From contig CALETH010000014.1 in NCBI GenBank assembly GCA_937920105.1, forward strand, positions 1-41,962: a DNA stretch of 41,962 nucleotides, written 5' to 3'. The notes below the pieces were generated by a model, which worked only from the letters and a program-made list of their open reading frames with translations, made no database searches and was not told the DNA's origin. Below, piece by piece: positions 33,353 through 40,479 of this stretch (the first letter of the stretch is position 1; each line of letters starts with the position of its first letter). Source of the DNA: an uncultured Bacteroidota bacterium (lineage in GTDB: Bacteria; Bacteroidota; Ignavibacteria; UBA10030; UBA8401). A program made the translations under genes and the position numbers.

Positions 33353-33381
33353 TTGACAAGTAAAATCATAAAAACTATATT
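33353..33381 (+). promoter_or_regulatory. Sigma-70-type promoter for the 33.4-kb lipoprotein gene
   Basis: TTGACA (33353-33358), a 17-base spacer and TATATT (33376-33381): an almost ideal housekeeping promoter, ~44 bases before the ATG at 33425. AGGAG at 33413-33417 supplies the ribosome site. Confidence 0.6.
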
Positions 33382-33424
33382 AGGAAAAATTTTCTTTCCA
33401 TAAACTACATATAGGAGAATTATT

Positions 33425-34258
33425 ATGAAAAACTATCTCTCATTAATAATACCATTAGTTATTGTGTTGCTTTTGTTTGGTTGTCAAGAAAGTCCACCAC
33501 TATCAGTAGAAGAAAAAAATAATTCTACTGCAAAATTTCAAAGCAACCAAAACCGGCTATATAAAACCTCCAATACATTTTCCACTTCTATACAATCAAC
33601 AAAATCTGAAGAACCACTCAATCTTTCTTCACTTCCACAATCAAAGTTTCCATCTTCTGTATTATCCGGGACAATGCAAATTTCGGACGAAGGATATGGC
33701 TCAATAAATTTTTCACAAGAAATATCAGAAAAAGAAAAACCTTATTTGTTACCAAATAAATTGGAATTAACAACGGAAGGTTTGCAATATTATAATAGTG
33801 AGGGAAAACTCCAAACTGTTCCATTTGATGAACATAATCGTAAAGCATTAGAAATAATGAGCCAAGCAAGAAAAAAGATTGCTCTTGAAAAACAAAAAGT
33901 TTCAAGCCTGCCAAAAGTAAATTTTTCTGCAATGAAATCTTCTGAAGTAGAAAATCATTTTAAAGAAAAAGGATATGAAGTAAAAAATTTAGGAAATAAT
34001 CGTTATGAACTTTCTCGTTCATTACGTCCTAATGGAAATACAGAAGGAATTATCATAAAAAGTATTTTTAATGCTTCTACCTCAATGCCGGAAAAAGCAG
34101 AAATTTACAGAAATGGAATAAAAATTTCAGAACATCTTATGGAAGCAAAAACACCGGAAGAATTATGGACACATTCTAAGTTATACAACAATAATTCTTC
34201 ACGTGAAGAAAAAAACGGTTACATAGTTAATAAATATTCTTTAACCCCACAACGATAG
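33425..34258 (+). CDS. Hypothetical lipoprotein
   Basis: A 277-residue lipoprotein: signal peptide with lipobox LLLFGCQES (Cys20), then a Ser/Asn-rich low-complexity stretch (~22-80) and a mixed alpha/beta domain at ~90-277 with a clear helix (HNRKALEIMSQARKKIALEKQK) and a segment VENHFKEKGYEVKNLGNNRYEL. I do not recognise the family. The start is certain, with AGGAGAATTATT upstream and a promoter at 33353. The stop is 9 bases before the TIG/lipase-like gene, whose ribosome site (AGGAG) overlaps this stop region, so the two are one operon. Confidence 0.75.
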   Translation: MKNYLSLIIPLVIVLLLFGCQESPPLSVEEKNNSTAKFQSNQNRLYKTSNTFSTSIQSTKSEEPLNLSSLPQSKFPSSVLSGTMQISDEGYGSINFSQEISEKEKPYLLPNKLELTTEGLQYYNSEGKLQTVPFDEHNRKALEIMSQARKKIALEKQKVSSLPKVNFSAMKSSEVENHFKEKGYEVKNLGNNRYELSRSLRPNGNTEGIIIKSIFNASTSMPEKAEIYRNGIKISEHLMEAKTPEELWTHSKLYNNNSSREEKNGYIVNKYSLTPQR

Positions 34259-34267
34259 GAGATTTTT

Positions 34268-35740
34268 ATGAAAAATATTTTTATAATATTTTTAACAAGC
34301 ATAATAACAATTATTACTTATGCACAAAACCCTGTTATTACTTCGTACACGCCAACTTCCGGACCAGTAGGAACAATAGTAAAAATTACAGGATATAATT
34401 TTAAAGTTGGCGGAACTCCAATTCCAGATGCTAAATCAAATACAACACCAAATGCACTACCGCTAGATTGGACGAAAGTAACATTTGGCAATTATCCAAA
34501 TGCATATAATGCTTACCCGACAATAGAAACTGCTACATATATAGAAGTTCCAGTTCCTAATGGTATTCCTCTTGGTTCATATCCGTTAAAGGTACAAAAT
34601 GCTAACGCTACAACTACGGCAACACCGTATTTTACCGTAACAACACCACCTCCGCCTCCACCACCGCCAATTTCTAACGTTGCTTTACTTCATGGTTTTA
34701 GTGCCGGTGCAGCAGATATGCAATCTTTACAACAGCAAATATACAATCAGTTTTCTGTTTCATATCCAACGAACGCTGGTTACAATGGATTAGCCTCTAT
34801 AAGTGGTACGGCAACAAATTCTGCACAAACTCTTGTACCATATTCTAACACTGTTGTTGTAGCACACAGTATGGGTGGTGTTTTGGCAAGAGAAATCCGG
34901 AGACAGCAAGGAACAAATAGTAAAGTTGCAGCACTTATTACAATAGGAACTCCACATAAAGGAGCGCCAATTGCTAGTAATGCACAAAGTAATTTGGGCA
35001 TTTTGACTTCTTCGTGGCTTAATGACCTTGCATACGGATGGGCAGCATTATTTTATTGGGATTATTTTAATATTGCTGCATATTATCTCGCACCATTAAT
35101 TGATATTATCAATCTTGCTTTTGACCCAGCAAAACTTAATAGTACCGCTGCACAAGATTTACGACCAGGAAGTTCTTTTATTAACACATTAAACGCAAAT
35201 CCATCAACAACATTACCACCTGCACATTACACTATTTATGGACGTGAAGATTGGCAATCTCATTGGCGACTTGCTGATGCGTACGCAAATAATGGTGTAG
35301 AAACAGGAAGTAAAGTTCAATTTGTACAAGATGTTGTTTCTATATATGTTTGGAATACTGGAGTTGCATTGAATCTTGCATATGCATATTTAGATATGTA
35401 CTATCTTACGTATGACTATTATTATATAGATGAATATCTTTACTGGTTATCGGTCGCTAATGCCTTTGATTGGGGACAGTTTGCATTATCAAATCTTCAT
35501 CAGGCAGATTGGAATGCTGTTATGGTTGGGGAACCATTAACATGGAATGATGTCTATGCACGTAATACTCTCAATGATGCTTTTATACCAAAATGGTCGC
35601 AAGCACCGGATTTTGTAGATATGTTGAGACATATAGAAGTATTTCCCATCAATCATAATGAAGAAACAACAAATCCAATAGTATATACTCAAGTAAGAAA
35701 CGCCTTGAGAAGACCGGATATTAATGTACCTTTCAGATAA
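34268..35740 (+). CDS. Secreted IPT/TIG-domain alpha/beta-hydrolase (PGAP1/lipase-like)
   Basis: A 490-residue exported protein. A signal peptide (IIFLTSIITIITYA) is followed by an IPT/TIG domain at ~22-120 (ITSYTPTSGPVGTIVKITGYNF) and a run of eight prolines at ~130. The rest is an alpha/beta-hydrolase: oxyanion-side LLHGFSAGA at ~138-146, nucleophile S201 in VVAHSMGGVLARE, and GTPHKGAP, the strand typical of PGAP1 and triacylglycerol lipases. A candidate catalytic His is in NHNEE near residue 470. It likely hydrolyses an ester outside the inner membrane; the substrate is unknown. A hydrophobic helical insert (~255-280) could be a lid. A hairpin terminator follows. Confidence 0.82.
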   Translation: MKNIFIIFLTSIITIITYAQNPVITSYTPTSGPVGTIVKITGYNFKVGGTPIPDAKSNTTPNALPLDWTKVTFGNYPNAYNAYPTIETATYIEVPVPNGIPLGSYPLKVQNANATTTATPYFTVTTPPPPPPPPISNVALLHGFSAGAADMQSLQQQIYNQFSVSYPTNAGYNGLASISGTATNSAQTLVPYSNTVVVAHSMGGVLAREIRRQQGTNSKVAALITIGTPHKGAPIASNAQSNLGILTSSWLNDLAYGWAALFYWDYFNIAAYYLAPLIDIINLAFDPAKLNSTAAQDLRPGSSFINTLNANPSTTLPPAHYTIYGREDWQSHWRLADAYANNGVETGSKVQFVQDVVSIYVWNTGVALNLAYAYLDMYYLTYDYYYIDEYLYWLSVANAFDWGQFALSNLHQADWNAVMVGEPLTWNDVYARNTLNDAFIPKWSQAPDFVDMLRHIEVFPINHNEETTNPIVYTQVRNALRRPDINVPFR

Positions 35741-35747
35741 TTGTTTT

Positions 35748-35786
35748 ATGGGACTTATAGTTTCTAACTAAAATTATAAGTCCCAT
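35748..35786 (+). terminator. Hairpin between the hydrolase and propeller genes
   Basis: ATGGGACTTATA (35748-35759) pairs perfectly with TATAAGTCCCAT (35775-35786), loop of 15 bases, followed by TATTTTAAAA. It begins 8 bases after the hydrolase stop and ends 14 bases before the next ATG. Confidence 0.65.
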
Positions 35787-35800
35787 TATTTTAAAATACC

Positions 35801-36976
35801 ATGAGCAAAATATTTTTATTTCTTTTTTTTGGTTTCAGTTCTTTTTCGTGTTGGGATAAACCTCTTCCGGAAGAAAATAATCTTGTTGTGTGGAGTATTC
35901 CTCTTATTCCAGAATATGTGAACACCATACAACCGGTAATTGATAATGGTTATACCTATCTTATTGGTGATACTACTATGCAGTGTTTTGAATTAACAAC
36001 AGGAAAACTTATTTGGCAAAGAGGATTGGAAAAGCAATTACCATTATTTCAATTGAACATCAGTGGAAAAAAAATACTTCACGAAGGAAATTATCTTTAC
36101 ATTAATGATTCTCATGTAATTTGGTGTTTCAATAAAACCAATGGTGAAGTTGTTTGGAAAACAAATATTGCTATCTACGGAACTATTTGGATACCATACT
36201 CAATGATGTCGCAAAATTCTACTCATTTATTTCTTGGTGGAAAAAATAAAGTTATCGGAATTGAAAAAAATACTGGAACTATAGATATTGAACTTAATAT
36301 CAATAATAGAGAACCCTATATACAAGCAATTTATGACCCATTAGTTATTGATAATTTGCTCTATATGCCAACAGGATATTATACTGGCACTATGGTTAAA
36401 GGTGACGTTTTATGTTATGATTTAAATACAAAAAAATATCTGTGGACATATTCAACACCAAATTATAAATTGCCTGATAATATTGTTTCTCAGTACTCTG
36501 ATGGTAGTGTTCTTACGAGTTTTGTCTATGATAGCATTTTAGTTATTGCGTATGGTAATTCTATTTCAGCACTCAATCGGTTTACAGGAACTATGATGTG
36601 GGAATATAGAGATATCAGTGATGGTTTTGGATTTTCAATGGGAATAGAAGTTTATAATGGTAAAGTGTATGTTGGTTCAAATAAAGCCAACGTTTACGCA
36701 TTAGATATTTATACGGGAAAACTGTATTGGAAAACACAGACACAGGGTTCTATTATTTCACTTTTTACTATAGAAAATGGTAGATTGTATTTTAATAATA
36801 CTTCTTTTGGACAAATTAATATTTTTGATATAAATACCGGAAAAATTATTTGGAGAGAATTTCCCCCAGAATTTAAAAAAGATAGAAATTATTTATATTT
36901 ATCTGACCTTGCTGTTGGAGAGGGTTATATGGTTTGCGTTGGCACAAAGAAAATTTATTGTTTAAAAATTCCATAA
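35801..36976 (+). CDS. PQQ-like beta-propeller lipoprotein
   Basis: A 391-residue exported protein whose body is a PQQ/BamB-like beta-propeller. Blade signatures of the type TGxxxW recur: TGKLIWQRG, NGEVVWKTN, TKKYLWTYS, TGTMMWEYR, TGKLYWKTQ and TGKIIWREF, which gives about seven blades. The signal peptide ends at C17 (SSFSC), a loose lipobox. Length fits BamB, but BamB usually lies near der/hisS-type genes and this one sits among unassigned lipoproteins, so it may be an unrelated ligand-binding propeller. No PQQ-dependent catalytic residues can be claimed. The next lipoprotein starts 20 bases downstream. Confidence 0.78.
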   Translation: MSKIFLFLFFGFSSFSCWDKPLPEENNLVVWSIPLIPEYVNTIQPVIDNGYTYLIGDTTMQCFELTTGKLIWQRGLEKQLPLFQLNISGKKILHEGNYLYINDSHVIWCFNKTNGEVVWKTNIAIYGTIWIPYSMMSQNSTHLFLGGKNKVIGIEKNTGTIDIELNINNREPYIQAIYDPLVIDNLLYMPTGYYTGTMVKGDVLCYDLNTKKYLWTYSTPNYKLPDNIVSQYSDGSVLTSFVYDSILVIAYGNSISALNRFTGTMMWEYRDISDGFGFSMGIEVYNGKVYVGSNKANVYALDIYTGKLYWKTQTQGSIISLFTIENGRLYFNNTSFGQINIFDINTGKIIWREFPPEFKKDRNYLYLSDLAVGEGYMVCVGTKKIYCLKIP

Positions 36977-36996
36977 CATTATTAGGAGATACAATT

Positions 36997-37806
36997 ATGC
37001 AACATATCAAAATTTTTACTGCAATGTTATTCGTAACTCTTTTCTTTTTCGGTTGCAAAGATAGTGGGACCGTACCAACTGTACCTGAAGAAGAAAAACC
37101 AACAATCACATATATTGGTGAACAACCAATTCCACCATCGTTAGCAAAAAAACAAACAACATTAAAATTAAATGGAGTAATGGGAACAATGCTTACTGAA
37201 ACTTACCTTGGAAAATCGGTGTATGGCCATGCTTACTTTGGAACATTACCAAATACCATTGATATGGGAACAGTAACTGTCAACAATGATACTCTTTATA
37301 AAAATAATCTTTTGTTAGGAAATCTTTTTTATACTTCTGTGTCTTTTGATTTTAAAAAACCCAGAGCATTAGATAGTTTAGAATTTAATAGAGCAATACA
37401 TACGTGGAACGTCAGCGGGAATGAAGCAATTACTGGTTTTCAAACATCTATCCAAAGTCCCAACAACTTTGAAATTTTACAACCAACACAAGGAAAAACA
37501 ATCTCCAAAGCAGAAGGAATATCTCTTGAATGGAGTGAAGGCTCAAATTCTACAGATGATAATGTATTAATTATCATTTCATCAATATCCACCGATAGAA
37601 CAACATATCCACCAAAAGTGAATACTGTTTTTAAAGAAGTTCCTAATACAGGAAAATATATTTTTTCTTCTAACGAACTTACTGAAATTTCCGGTTTTAC
37701 AACCATTAAAATTGTGAAGTTCAATCACAATATTACAACACATCAAGAAAATAGTTATCTTGTTGTATCAGAGATTGTAAAAACTGTGGATGTTAATGTT
37801 GAGTAG
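36997..37806 (+). CDS. Hypothetical lipoprotein
   Basis: A 269-residue lipoprotein with lipobox LFFFGCKDS (Cys20) and an acidic/Pro spacer (TVPTVPEEEKPT). The ATG at 36997 has AGGAG 10 bases upstream and is preferred over an earlier in-frame ATG inside the preceding gene. The rest is beta-rich and ends with repeated hydrophobic strands (NSYLVVSEIVKTVDVNVE). The middle, NFEILQPTQGKTISKAEGISLEW, resembles Ig-like wording seen in other exported lipoproteins here (compare DFEIITPVQKQKFTRK at 2297-3130), so a shared beta-sandwich is possible. Function unknown. It ends 4 bases before the convergent HEPN-like gene. Confidence 0.72.
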   Translation: MQHIKIFTAMLFVTLFFFGCKDSGTVPTVPEEEKPTITYIGEQPIPPSLAKKQTTLKLNGVMGTMLTETYLGKSVYGHAYFGTLPNTIDMGTVTVNNDTLYKNNLLLGNLFYTSVSFDFKKPRALDSLEFNRAIHTWNVSGNEAITGFQTSIQSPNNFEILQPTQGKTISKAEGISLEWSEGSNSTDDNVLIIISSISTDRTTYPPKVNTVFKEVPNTGKYIFSSNELTEISGFTTIKIVKFNHNITTHQENSYLVVSEIVKTVDVNVE

Positions 37807-37810
37807 ATTT

Positions 37811-38632
37811 TTACTTCGAAGTCCTTTTAATAAAATCCTTCGTAAAATGTAATACATTTTCTGCTTGTTCTTTTGTAAAACTTTTTTCTACATGAATAGC
37901 ACCGTTTCTCATCTTTTTAATCTCACTAATTTTTTGAACATCACTTTCCTGCAAAATATTATGTTCTTGTGCATATCGTAAAATTCTATTGAAATGTTGT
38001 TTTTGTGCACGAAGATTATGTTGATTTAATACTTTATAAAGATGAAGTTCTAATGTTTTAAAAGTTTCTAAAATTGCTTGAGAAAAATATCCATCATGAT
38101 ATAAACGTGAAGCCAAATCCAATTCTTCTAATTCTTGTTCTTCTAATTCTTCAATAGTCCGCTCACGTTTATTCCGAAAATATTTTATTGCTATAATAAT
38201 CGAAGCACCACCCGCACCACAACTTATAATAATGAGTAGCGTTGTAATAATATTTTCTAATAATGTTGAAGGAATTTTATTGAACGATGTTACAAGGAGA
38301 GTTGCAAGATAACTGAGAATAATGATAACGGGAGAAAAAAGCAGCAAAACAAAAATCGAATACGCACTAATGATGATATAATTGAAAATTTTCCAATTTC
38401 CAACAACCGTTTTACTAAACACTCTTTCAATAGAATACAAATAAAACGAAGCAGAAAAACCAATTACGACAAAAAGAAAATACTGCGAAAGATTAAAATT
38501 GAAAAATCCAATATCGATAAAAAATGCTTGCAGTTCTTCTTTAAATGCACCAAAAGAAACAATCACCGCAATAAAACTAATCACAAACTCATATCTATCA
38601 CGAAAATTTTCAGATTTTTCCTGTTTTTCCAT
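37811..38632 (-). CDS. Membrane-anchored HEPN-like protein
   Basis: A 273-residue protein with about four membrane helices (~15-31, 50-67, 84-112, 125-150), a charged Glu-rich hinge (EELEEQELEELD, ~161-172) and a soluble all-helical C-terminal domain (~171-268). That domain ends with R242-N-G-A-I-H247, the RNx3H form of the HEPN Rx4-6H active site, inside the helix KISEIKKMRNGAIH. HEPN domains are often RNases in defence or toxin systems, but many act only as helpers; activity is not shown. Its start overlaps the kdsC-like gene by 23 bases, so it is translated with the Kdo operon. No antitoxin-like partner (such as a MNT nucleotidyltransferase) is next to it. Confidence 0.68.
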   Translation of the reverse strand: MEKQEKSENFRDRYEFVISFIAVIVSFGAFKEELQAFFIDIGFFNFNLSQYFLFVVIGFSASFYLYSIERVFSKTVVGNWKIFNYIIISAYSIFVLLLFSPVIIILSYLATLLVTSFNKIPSTLLENIITTLLIIISCGAGGASIIIAIKYFRNKRERTIEELEEQELEELDLASRLYHDGYFSQAILETFKTLELHLYKVLNQHNLRAQKQHFNRILRYAQEHNILQESDVQKISEIKKMRNGAIHVEKSFTKEQAENVLHFTKDFIKRTSK

Positions 38633-39302
38633 ACTGTTGAATTTCTGTTACAATTTTTTCTTTTGCTTGTAAATAATTTTGATAATCATCATCAAAAGCA
38701 ATGCGTTTTTCCAAAACAATATTATAATATTGTTGAATTCCTAAAATCAATTCACACACTTCTCGTACACCAAACTGTGAACTCGTATTTCCCGTACTAT
38801 ATTCTACAAGATTTTTTTCTTTGAGAAATGAAGAAAAAAGCGGGGCGGATTTTCTTTGAACAAAAAATCGTACACCACAGTGTTCAGCAAGAGAAACATC
38901 CAATACATCATCAAAAATAAAAACAGATTTTTCTAATGAGATTGAATATTTTTTTTCCATCTCTTTTGCTGCTTCTATTTTGTGCTTTACTTTATAATAG
39001 ACACAATCAAAATGTTCGCGTTCTGCAAAATGTATTGCTGGCGGATTTTGCTCTCCGGTAATAATTGCGGTGAAAGGAAGTTTTCCAAATTGCAGCCAAT
39101 GTCCGAACCGAAGAAGATTAATTCCCATAGAATCCACTTCGGAAAAATTGCTTCCGTCGCTACTACTATCTTTTCTTCCATCATTAAATACACCATCCCA
39201 ATCGAAAAAATATGCTTCAACAGAATGCAATTTTTTTTTCAACGTAGAAACCGGAACATGAAACGTCCCACCAAAAGAAGTAAATATTTTTTGTACGTTC
39301 AT
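38610..39302 (-). CDS. kdsC: KdsC-like HAD phosphatase (Kdo 8-phosphate phosphatase)
   Basis: A 230-residue HAD hydrolase expected to dephosphorylate Kdo-8-phosphate. The nucleophile/acid pair is D34 and D36 in FFDWDGVFNDG, motif II Thr is T82 (IITGEQ), motif III Lys is K108, and acidic motif IV is D131-D132 in FIFDDVLDVSLA. GVREVCELIL at the end is the KdsC-type signature. Differences from typical KdsC (~170-190 residues) are a ~28-residue N-terminal extension, a Lys-rich C-terminal tail, a Trp in DxD and Phe for Gly before motif IV; a related sugar-acid phosphate could be the substrate. The ATG at 39302 avoids a longer reading through the palindrome at 39312. It lies 46 bases after the transaldolase-CBS gene. 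Confidence 0.8.
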   Translation of the reverse strand: MNVQKIFTSFGGTFHVPVSTLKKKLHSVEAYFFDWDGVFNDGRKDSSSDGSNFSEVDSMGINLLRFGHWLQFGKLPFTAIITGEQNPPAIHFAEREHFDCVYYKVKHKIEAAKEMEKKYSISLEKSVFIFDDVLDVSLAEHCGVRFFVQRKSAPLFSSFLKEKNLVEYSTGNTSSQFGVREVCELILGIQQYYNIVLEKRIAFDDDYQNYLQAKEKIVTEIQQYGKTGKI

Positions 39303-39311
39303 AGAAGTAAA

Positions 39312-39344
39312 AACCCTGCCAGAGTTTAGAACTCTGGCAGGGTT
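39312..39344. repeat. 33-bp palindrome inside the Kdo operon
   Basis: Arms AACCCTGCCAGAGTT and AACTCTGGCAGGGTT with a 3-base centre (TAG). It fills most of the gap between the transaldolase-CBS stop and the kdsC start. No T-tract follows on the minus strand, so it is not an obvious terminator. The centre, AGTTTAGAACT, is a variant of the core of the palindromes at 1711 and 40390. Confidence 0.8.
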
Positions 39345-39348
39345 ACGA

Positions 39349-40365
39349 TTATATATTCTCACTCGCCAAATCTTGAATATCCAACATTCCCACAACTTGC
39401 TCATTTTCTACCACAACAATATTATCGATTTTTCTTTCTTTAAAAATTTGCGATGCTTCAATCAATAACGCGTTAGCATTAAGAGAAATTGGTGGATGAT
39501 AACTAAACGAAGACATCTTTTTTTGTAATGTGTGGTTTCCGTCTTTTTCCAATTCTCGTCGCAAATCACCATCAGTAAAAACACCAACAATTTTTTTCTT
39601 ATCAACAACAGTAACAGCACCCAAACCGGATTTCGTCATTTGCACGATTGCATCAAGTACAGTGTTTTCTAAATTCACTGTTGGATTTTCTTTTCGGATT
39701 GCATCTTTTACTTTCACTGTCATCAAACGAGTGTGTTCAAAAAATTGTTGTGTGCCAACAGTAGTAAAATTATTTTCTGTTAATGTTTTCAAAATTTTAA
39801 ACGGAACAGTGCATGTATGAACTCCCAAATTAATCGCATTGCGAACATGTTCTGCATTGCGAACGGAAGAAAACATAATCTTGGTATGGTATCCATAATA
39901 GTTCACAGCACTCACACATTGTTCAACCAATGTCAACGCATCATGACCTTGGTCTTGCAATCTTCCCACTAATGGACACACGTATGTTGCACCAGCAGTC
40001 ATTGCCATGTACGCTTGTTGCAGCGTGTACACCAAATGCACATTCACCATAATATTTTCGCTCGTTAATTTTTTACATGCTTTTACGCCTTCTAAAGAAA
40101 CAGGAATTTTAAACACTGTTTTTTCTACATCAAGTCCTAATTTTATAAGACGATGTGCTTCTTTGTAAATTTCATCAGCCGTTGTTCCGAGTGCTTCTAC
40201 TTGCAGGATGGGAACAATGCCAGCAAGTTTCAAAATCAATCCGTCAATATCCGTAACACCGTGACGGTGCATGAATGTTGGTGTGGTGGTAAGACCTGTT
40301 AAAAATCTCCACGTGAATGCTTGTTCAATTTCTTGTAAATCAGCAGAATCTAAATACAATTCCAT
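39349..40365 (-). CDS. FSA/transaldolase-like barrel fused to a KdsD-type CBS pair; candidate KdsD replacement
   Basis: A 338-residue fusion. Residues 1-215 form an FSA-type barrel keeping D6, T26, Schiff-base K86 (VFKIPVS) and phosphate-site R135 (PLVGR). The usual N28 is T28 (GLTTTPT), the FsaA T109 position is H110 (NVHLVY), and the Y131/F position is L132. Residues ~217-338 are two CBS domains whose wording (MTKSGLGAVTVVD, GVFTDGDLRR at 261-270, ERKIDNIVVVE) is that of the CBS pair of arabinose-5-phosphate isomerase KdsD, here without its SIS domain. The gene lies between kdsA and kdsC, the usual place of kdsD. It probably supplies or regulates arabinose 5-phosphate; the reaction is inferred. 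AGGAAG precedes the ATG. Confidence 0.85.
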   Translation of the reverse strand: MELYLDSADLQEIEQAFTWRFLTGLTTTPTFMHRHGVTDIDGLILKLAGIVPILQVEALGTTADEIYKEAHRLIKLGLDVEKTVFKIPVSLEGVKACKKLTSENIMVNVHLVYTLQQAYMAMTAGATYVCPLVGRLQDQGHDALTLVEQCVSAVNYYGYHTKIMFSSVRNAEHVRNAINLGVHTCTVPFKILKTLTENNFTTVGTQQFFEHTRLMTVKVKDAIRKENPTVNLENTVLDAIVQMTKSGLGAVTVVDKKKIVGVFTDGDLRRELEKDGNHTLQKKMSSFSYHPPISLNANALLIEASQIFKERKIDNIVVVENEQVVGMLDIQDLASENI

Positions 40366-40389
40366 AAAAATTCTTCCTTTTCTGTTTTA

Positions 40390-40420
40390 GACTTGTCAAG
40401 TTTTAAAAACTTGACAAGTC
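40390..40420. repeat. 31-bp perfect palindrome between kdsA and transaldolase-CBS
   Basis: Arms GACTTGTCAAGTTTT and the exact reverse complement around one A. Same length and same 13-base centre (AGTTTTAAAAACT) as the palindrome at 1711-1741, but with different outer arms. Confidence 0.8.
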
Positions 40421-40436
40421 TTTTGTTGATTATGTT

Positions 40437-40468
40437 TGTCATTCCCGCACGTTTTTAGCGGGAATCCA
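40437..40468. repeat. Solo 32-base unit of the cloverleaf repeat, identical copy
   Basis: Identical over 32 bases to 17578-17609 (TGTCATTCCCGC, a 9-base loop, GCGGGAATCCA). It lies 11 bases downstream of the kdsA stop, next to the 31-bp palindrome. Confidence 0.85.
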
Positions 40469-40479
40469 GTAATAAAATT

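Noticed and set aside
33425..37806. The exported-protein island as recently transferred DNA
   Set aside because: Base composition, codon flavour and ribosome sites look like those of the neighbours by eye, and no integrase, tRNA or direct repeat borders it.
39349..40365. The transaldolase-CBS fusion as an assembly artefact or a read-through of two genes
   Set aside because: One uninterrupted frame covers both domains without internal stop, and the CBS subtype matches the KdsD context of the flanking genes, which a chance join would not explain.
40437..40468. Cloverleaf units and palindromes as a CRISPR array
   Set aside because: Copies are kilobases apart, never regularly spaced, have no spacers, and no cas gene is present.
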